The translations under genes and the position numbers were made by a program. A DNA stretch of 64,000 nucleotides, taken from the NCBI GenBank assembly GCA_903813345.2, contig CAIIXF020000009.1, positions 2,978,001-3,042,000 of the forward strand. Direction: 5' to 3'. Below are positions 49,901 to 58,900 of this stretch, piece by piece. Numbering within the stretch: the first letter of the stretch is position 1; the number at the start of each line of letters is the position of its first letter. Origin of the DNA: Owenia fusiformis (Eukaryota; Annelida; Polychaeta; Sabellida; Oweniidae). A model generated the notes under the pieces. The model was not told where the DNA came from, searched no databases, and worked only from the letters and a program-made list of their open reading frames with translations.

Positions 49901-52900
49901 AGTTATCTCAAACAGATCACAGTGAATTCTTCCAGCACATGTTCTCAATGTTGCTTGTTATTGCCACTAAGTTAATTATATGTACATGTACATGTAGAAC
50001 TAAGAGTGAAACATGAAGCCTTATGAAGTCAATGTGTGGGATTTAATACAGCAAGACAATGGTGCACCCCTCACCCCCACAAAAAAGCGATTTTGTAAAA
50101 TTTGTTAAAAACCCTTTACAAATTATATAGTTTGAGATGCTTAGAATGCACCATATACAATCTAAATTTGAAATAAATATTCAACCCATGTCATACTGAG
50201 ATTTTTTCAACCAGGAGTCCGTATTTGTAGAGTTCATAGTGAAAAAATGAAAGTTTAAGGAATTGCAAAGCAGGTAAAAGCAGTAAAGTAAAATGCTGTA
50301 ATATGTTATTGTGCAAATAAGCAATAAAAATGAAGAAATTTGATACAGGTAAAGAAAGTAGAATAGTATGAAGGATAAAAGCTTGATGCAAAAGTAGATA
50401 CTGTAAACCTCCTTAAGTGAAACACCTTTGGCTATTCTTCCCTCAAAACAGTGCTCCTTTTGGATGTGTCCAAAGATTCACAGAGGTTTATTTATGCGTT
50501 ACATTTTATTGGGCAGCAGACCTTTAAAGTGTTCCATGGAGGTGTTTTACAGAGGTGTTCCAGTTAACGGGTTTTACTGTATATTCACTGTATCATCAGA
50601 TCAACTGTGGCAATTTTGAAAACTCACCTTTTCTCTTGCTTTGTTCAGTTTGTCAAGTTCATCTTTGAATTGTTTCAGTTGGTTCAGCAGGTCATCTGGG
50701 AGACCTAATAATTCATGAAACATATTTATAGCTGCAGTATACAGGATGAGTTGTCTAGGGAATGAGTTTGTTTGGAGTATGAATTGTGAAAGGAATGAAA
50801 TTCAAGAAAGTTCAATTGTCAAGGGAATGAGTTGTTCAGGAAATTAGTTGAGTTATTAGGGGGGTGACTTGTTATGGGGATAAATATCAAGGGAGTGAGT
50901 TGTCCAGGGAATGAGTTTTGAAGGAAATTAGTTGAATTGTTAAGGGGTGGCTTATTAACAGGATGGGTTTAAAGGTAGAGAGTTGTCCAGGGAATGACTT
51001 GTGTAGGAAATTAGTTGAACGATTTAGGGATGACTCGTTAAGAGGATGAATTTCAAGGAAGTCGGTCATCCAAAGAATAAGTTGTTCAGGGAGTTTTAGA
51101 ATGGTTTAGGGAATGTTTTATTCGGAAGATGAATATCAATTGAGTGATTTGTTTACTTAAATCATTTATCATTATTTTTTTCTTTACATTATTTTAATTA
51201 TGACTTCACTTACTTAGGGATTTCATGGCTTCGTTTAACTCTTCTCTGTCAAGTTTGTTTTTCAGTTGGTCCTGAAAGAAAAGGAACATGATAAATGAAC
51301 ATGATTAATAATTGCTTAACTCTTGGTCATAGACACCATATCAATTGAAAATGAAAATGGTGTCAATAACAAATAAATAAATGATTCGATCGCACCACAA
51401 ACTTAATACATCAATTGCAATGCAATGATCTAAACATGTATTCATGTGTTTCATTAAGCTACAGCATTACACACATCTCGAATATAAAGTCCTACTTATA
51501 ACTAATATACCTCAATATTATCCACTCTTTCCTCCAATATGTCGTGTTTATCTGTCAGTTTGCCAATTTTCTCAAGGATTTTAGCGAGTTCTTCTGATGG
51601 TCCGACACTTTGTGCAGATAGTGGTCGAGCTGACACTGGACGAGATACCTGGAAAAATAGTATGTAAATGTATTTTCTTTTTGTGAAGGGATTATGAACA
51701 TGAATATACAGTAAATATCCCTTCTTATCTTGTTAGTATTTTTTGTTTTTTATGTGTTTACACACATACAAATATTAAATCTGCTACCCTTTTGCTCATT
51801 GCTCAATATAGACTGATATGGATCATGGATCCCTTTTTATGTCATATAGCAAAGAATATTAACAGTTTCCAATCCCAAGGGCATACTAAGCCAATAGTAT
51901 TAATTTGTAACAACATTATTTTGTGATAATCAATAAATATTATTCTTTCTGAGTTGTAACTTGTCATGACGCCATGCAGCTATTGTATGCTAAGCTATTA
52001 TGTCATATAGAGCCATGCATCCAATTGCAAAGTATAATATTATACAAACGCCAACATTGGGACGTTTTCAAAAATAGACCTACACATAGGACTGACTTTC
52101 AAAAATGGGCACATTATATTTTTTCAATAATTAAAGGCCAATCAAATTTCTGCCTTCCAATATATAATGCTTTGGGACGATATCTTAATATTTTAGCCAC
52201 TTTAAAAATAAAACTTGATGTATGGATTTGCGTCATTATCAGTCAAACTGATGTCATATTTGGAATCTACATGTAAAACTAAATCAAGAAAATGTGGTTT
52301 TGAAAAGAGTTTATCAACTTTGAAAATTTAATTTTCTTTGAAAATTTGACTTCTAGATTGGGGAGATTCCCCATAGACCCCATGTTGTAAAACCACAAAA
52401 AGTGAAATATCTTTTCTTGTGTTAGGCAGATAATATTTTCTTTTACTGGACATGTTTTCATTTGTATAACTATCACATACATAATGGTAATATGAAAAGT
52501 GAACCTCTAAAACTGATGAATATTCAAGTTGAAGGGAATTTTGTAATACCCTGCCATGTTATTTCCCCCGAATCAGCCACCTGGTGGCGAAACTGGTAAC
52601 TACCTACTCGCATCTGAGTAATTGCCAAGTGATTTCATAATATTTTACTTTGTGCTTTCTCGTATTCTTTGTGCTTCATCAAATTGACACAGGCGTAGCC
52701 AGGGGGGGGGGTGCGATGGGTGAAGAAAGAATTTTGAAGGAAGTTGCATCAATTTTTGTAAAATTCAAGATAAATCTTTTTTTGCTTGTATAATTATGTC
52801 ATATTTTTGGGGGATCGCACCCCCCTGACTGAAAGCTGGCTACGCCCCTGAATTGATATACTCAAAGTTGAGGGTCTGCATCATAGAGCGCTATTATTTC

Positions 52901-55900
52901 ACACATTTATGTAATAAATATCAATACAAGAAACATTTATCCTAGCATTGTTATTACACATATGGAGTGGAATCAGAGACCATTGATATATCAACAGAGT
53001 GTCAACAATGAATACGATTTTAGCATTAGTTAAATTGGAAATAAGTATATTACTTTTGGTCTTATTCGATTGGTATCTGTAAATTATCCTTGATGTGGAA
53101 CACTGGTACATGTACCATTGAGAAATATTATATACAAGTACTAATAGAGGCTATGGGTTTGTTACAAGACTTGTAAAGGGATTGCTAAAGAAACAAGATA
53201 CCCTTCAGGTATGAGGTTCAATAAGCTAATAAGCTACAAGCTGCTGGCAGATCTTGAGACAGTTAGATATCTTATATAATCATGTAGAGGCAATGTCAAG
53301 TACAAGTATATATCTTATACAATGATGTTTACATGCATATTAAGTATTTTAGGGTTCTCTGGTACATGTCAGGAAATATTAACCTACTTTTTTGACACCC
53401 CCAAGTTTTCCCTGGAAGTGAAATCAATGATAAGACATGTATTTTATAATTATTTTAAAATAAAAAAAATAAAATATTTAATTGCTTTTTATTCCTGTGT
53501 AACAAATATCAAGTTTCATGTAACCATATCAACACTAAAAAGTAAAGCTAACAAATTGCTGTCATAGCAACAAAAGGTTTATGAGCATATTGAACTTGAC
53601 AATGTAAGAACCTATAAGCACGCTATCGATATTATCTCTGAGCAACCTTGAGAAAAGCCAATAAGAATCATTTATTTATTCATTGATGCTCAGTCTGGCC
53701 CTTAATTGATGAGTATAGTAGTGATTTATAGTGTGCATCAGGCAATAGGGTGCAAATAATAATAAAAACAAGAGATCTACTTATTTAGAATCTTAAGAAT
53801 TGAAATCGATATGTGCCGCAAAACTATTATCTGCATAGTCGTGTATGTGAAAAAGTATGAGAAATCATGGTATGTAAAACCTGACTTTGCATAATCTGTA
53901 AGAATAGTGGATGAAATAGATATACTGTGAAATAAATGTAAATGCATATGTTTCATTTTCGAACCGATAGTCCACAACTAATTCATGACTTAAAGGTGTA
54001 TTGAATGCTCTCATTGATCAAGTATATAAAATAAATATAAAGAAAAGAAATTGAACTCATTGATTATTTATTTTAATCAATCTTGAACATCAATTATACA
54101 TAAGGATTACATTATAACCTTTAATTGGTTCTATTTAACTTGTGGTGGGATCTTACAGTGATTGTATGAACATATCATATAACTTGGAAATGCGCAATGA
54201 TTTTGTTGAGCATTTTGTTCATATTAATCAAGTTTGTTTTCATCATTTAGATCATAATTTATAATTTTAATCAGATTTATGAATCTTTCTCCAAAAAATC
54301 CAAGCCTTCGCAATGAATCCTTAATTTACAGATGATACCTCAAATTCTCAGTTAGGTAAAAATGAATAAGTTAGGTGCAAATTGATTTTGAACCAAGTGT
54401 GTAACTGGATTTTGAACCAAATGCAAATGGATTGTGAACGAAGTGCAAATGGATTTACATTTAACCATGCAGCTCAACTGATGCAGGTGCAAGTGATTTT
54501 CAGCACCCAGATGGTTCAATACTTATTGTATTGATTAAATTGTCAGCTAGACAGAATGAGATTATTACTATTGTAACGTTACTATTGTTTTCTACTTACT
54601 GTTTTTACAACTTCAGTTTGTTGTGCCATTTCTATGACAACACGATCTTTGGGGGCAAGATCGGTACGTAGACCCTTCAAAGCATCTTCCAGACCAGGCC
54701 AAGTGACATAATTTTCAAACTCTTTGGGATCGGGAAATAAGGAGAATTTATCATTCAGTTGATTCTGTAAACATAAAATTAAAAGTATAATATATTATTA
54801 TTAAGAAAATACATGGCTTATTTCTGTTATTTCTGCTTAAGACTGTTCAATTCTTGATTATTTGGCATATTAAGACATAAACAATCATATTTTGAAGGAT
54901 ATGCTTCATACAAGTTCTTGATACATTTCAGGTCACCAATCTGTAAATTGGTATATAGGTTGGTCATAAGATACCTACTGTGTCACATATAAATGCCAAA
55001 ATGCATTTGTGTTCACATGGCAATGAAAGAAAATAAACACATATATTTCTTTCTGAACACAATACAGCAGTAACAAAGATTAGCATATAAAAAACATTTG
55101 CTCTGTAAGCTAATGATGAATGGCTATAAGCATGTGAGTGGTAATCCATCGATAATTCACGTTACAAGCTATTAAGTGAGGCAGATTTATACATAATACT
55201 TGTGGTATAAAATGCACTTACTGTTAAATCTTCTAGTTCTTTGAGTTTTTTATTCAATTTTTCTTCCAATTCGTCAAGATTCAACTGCAAACAAAACAAG
55301 ATATATGATAGAACATGTAGGGACAGGACAAAGATTTGTTCACAATATTTATGTCACCACCCCAAGCGGTGACATATTGTTATTGTCTCAATAACTTTTC
55401 GTGAATGTCAGTCAGTCAGTTGATGTTCAACGTCATTGGTCAGCATCATTAACTGTCTTTGTCTGCAACAATGGTATCTGTAACAAATGACAGGTGGTGA
55501 CATGCATATTATTGCCTTGCCTTTGCTCTCCATCATTCCAATTAAAATCATGAATCTAAGATTTTTGATTTTTTCTTGAAAGTTTAACAAAATATGACAC
55601 TGGGTACTACTTCTATATATCTACACCCTCTCTACCCCATCCAATTTTTTTAATCAGATTAATCAAAATTTTAATCAAATTCTTCAGTGTACTAGGGTTG
55701 TCTCATACCAATACCAAATTTATGAAGGGCGGGACCTGCAACTTTTATATCATATGTGCTTTAATTAATGGCCATTAATACATGTACAGGTCAGAATCAG
55801 GCACCTTGACTGCAGACCATATATCAAACAATAATTTTCATTTTTTATTCTTTGACATATACATGAATCATATATTCATTGTTAGCGTTATTAGTTTGCG

Positions 55901-58900
55901 TGATTAATTTGATATATATTCCATATCATTTCCGTTCTCCAATTACTAATTCTGAAGTTTAAAAATTGACTCCGTTGCACAAAGCAATGATTTCATATAG
56001 AAAAGATGAACATTGTTACCCGCTAAGTGGAATTGACAATAAAGACACTAGTTCATAACCATAAATCACTTTTCCTATAAGTTGAAAGGAATTGCACACA
56101 ATTCATCTGATATGATATCATATTATATTAATATTATGGTTATCAGCTGTGTACCTATTCATATATAGATCCCCTATACATTGAGAGTATTTAGAACGTT
56201 TCTAAAGCAATTTATGTATAAAACATATTGAACAGAATAAACAGGATTCAAGATTGTTTCAAACCAATGGACACGTACTCACTACATAAAGTAGAACCTG
56301 TATATCTGAGCACCTGGCTAATCCGAACCTCCCAATCTGAACACTATTTTTTCAGTCTCATTTTATCTCCCATTGAAATGTGAACCTCTCATTGGCTCTC
56401 AATTTGAACAGTGAAAAGTCATATTTGAAAAATAAACCCGTCTAGTCTGAACACTTTTCATAAATGTTCACATGTTTCATGCAAAATTGCTCAAATATTG
56501 TTATGATATCAAAACTTAAGCTATGTGATCAAATGAACTATAAATATGTACTGAGAATGTGTTCACATTTCTTCAGAATCTGGAATCTCACGATTGCAAA
56601 AACCTCAAAATGTGAACACCTCCTAATCTGTGCACTTTAAGCCTGTCCCAATGGCGTTTGGATTAGACAGGTTTTACTGTATATTTACTTTTCAAATAAT
56701 AACATTTTGGCATCTGTTTGTATGTCGACACCAGAAATGTTGACATGTTGTATTTTCATGGATGGTTGGTGTTTGGCATCTGTAACAGAATTTGGCATCT
56801 GTAACACTATTTAGCTGTAACAAATGGCAGGTAGTTACAATTTGCATATTAATGCCATATGTTTTCTTACAAAATACTCACATTTCCTAGTCTATTTTTC
56901 AGGTCTTTATTTTCATCTTTCAATTTTTCCATTTCTTTCATCATATCATCCATCATCTGCATAAGCTGAAATTCATAAAATAAAAATTAAACATAAATTC
57001 AAACAAAATTGTGGGCATTATTATATTGAATCATCTCAGATGTAATTGAGCATTACACATCATGTATTTATAGGATATCCTATGATTTTGAGGAATATAA
57101 TTTTTATCTACGAGGTGATATTGATATCTGCACGAGAGAGCAAAGGGAACGAGTGCATATATCAATATCACCGTATATATACGTTTAGCACACTAAATGT
57201 AGGATAATATTTGATATTTTAGGAATACTATAACACTCTACTTGGATTACATTTGAAGATTTCAACAAATGCATAGGTTGTTTGACATTTACAGATGGTG
57301 ATGGTCACATTGGTTGTTTGACATTTAAATATGATGGCAATCACATTGGTTGGATGACATATATACAGTAGAAACTGCAAAGTCAGTGAATCACCTCTGT
57401 AAGTGAATCACCTCACGAGTAGACTAGATTTTTAAAAGTCCTGCGACCCATTGACTCCATGTTAATGAACCTGTAAGTGGAACACTAAGTGGAAGACTTT
57501 TTCAGCATCAAAAGGGCATCTGACTTACACATGAATTGTGAAAATCCAATTGGTTGTGTGACATTTAGATATGGTGACAATCTCATTGGTTGCTTGATAT
57601 TTAAATATAGTGACGAGTGCGCTGGTTGTTTGACATTTACATATGATGAAGATCATATTGGTTGTTTGACATTTACAGAGAGCAATCAATTTATAATTGT
57701 TTGGCATTCATACATAGTGAAAATTGTATTGATTGTTTGACATTAAAGATGGTAACAATCCCATTTGTTGTTTTATAGTGTTTGTTTTTTATTGCTGGAA
57801 ATCAGGTTATAGAGAGTATGTATTTATTCATTAATACTAACATTTATATATTTCCAGGAAAGTGCAAATGTCTGGTTTTTGTATCTAATTTTAGCTTGGT
57901 CGCTAGGTGTCAAGCCCTACAAAACTGATTTATTTCAGTATCAAATATTTAGGAATTGAAATGTTTGAACAAATCTTGACCGACTAGCTATCAAACAGAA
58001 GCAAACAATAAGTATTCATTGGTTACCATGTAATGTTGATTGTTTACACGTTAAACAAATAGCCATTTCACTGTATAAATATTATCTTGAACTTGGTCCT
58101 CTAGTGAAAATCAGTAGTAGTAGACTCTAGTCAAGCGTCAACAAATAAATTAAATTAAATTGAATACTTTTGAACTTGGAAATCAAAAATCAATAAACCA
58201 TTTCTGTAATGTATTTCTATAGAATCGGTTTTCTCATATATATTCATTTAATGATTGACAAAGCTTGGGAATATGTTTTGATCTTTTAACTATAAATCAA
58301 TATTATATTCATATTTTGATTGATTACATGCCTATTAACTAATGAATTTAATCAGAACTATTTTTATTAATTAGTATTTTATGGCTGTTGTCACTAAAGG
58401 TATGAACAATGCAGAAAAGTATAAGGAAATAAATATCTATGAAGTTAAAACTAGGATAGAACTGCCATAAATATTGTATCAATTAAAGGGTTTGAAATTC
58501 ACACGTGCCATTCCAATGACAATCACTATTACCGGCAATGGACTTCAGTTTGGAAAAAAAAATTATCGCTATTGCCAACGAACTGAATGTCGCCATAAAA
58601 TGTGTAAATTCTGAAATTGGCGAGAATGGCTGGGTAAATGATATGGTCAAATTCATAAAGGAGCTGGAGATTCCCAGATAACTCAATACATGGTCACACT
58701 TAAGTCCAGCTTAACAATCACTGTAGTATTTGAACATTGACAAGTCAATACATCGATCACAGATAATCCTAATTCTTAGAATAATTTATTGAATAAAGAC
58801 CTAGGTTTAAGAGCATAAATCAAGATAAACATTGATGTAAGATATCTGAGATTTAAAGAGGGTCTGTAATTTTGACTTGTTAGTCTAGTAATCTAAGTTG

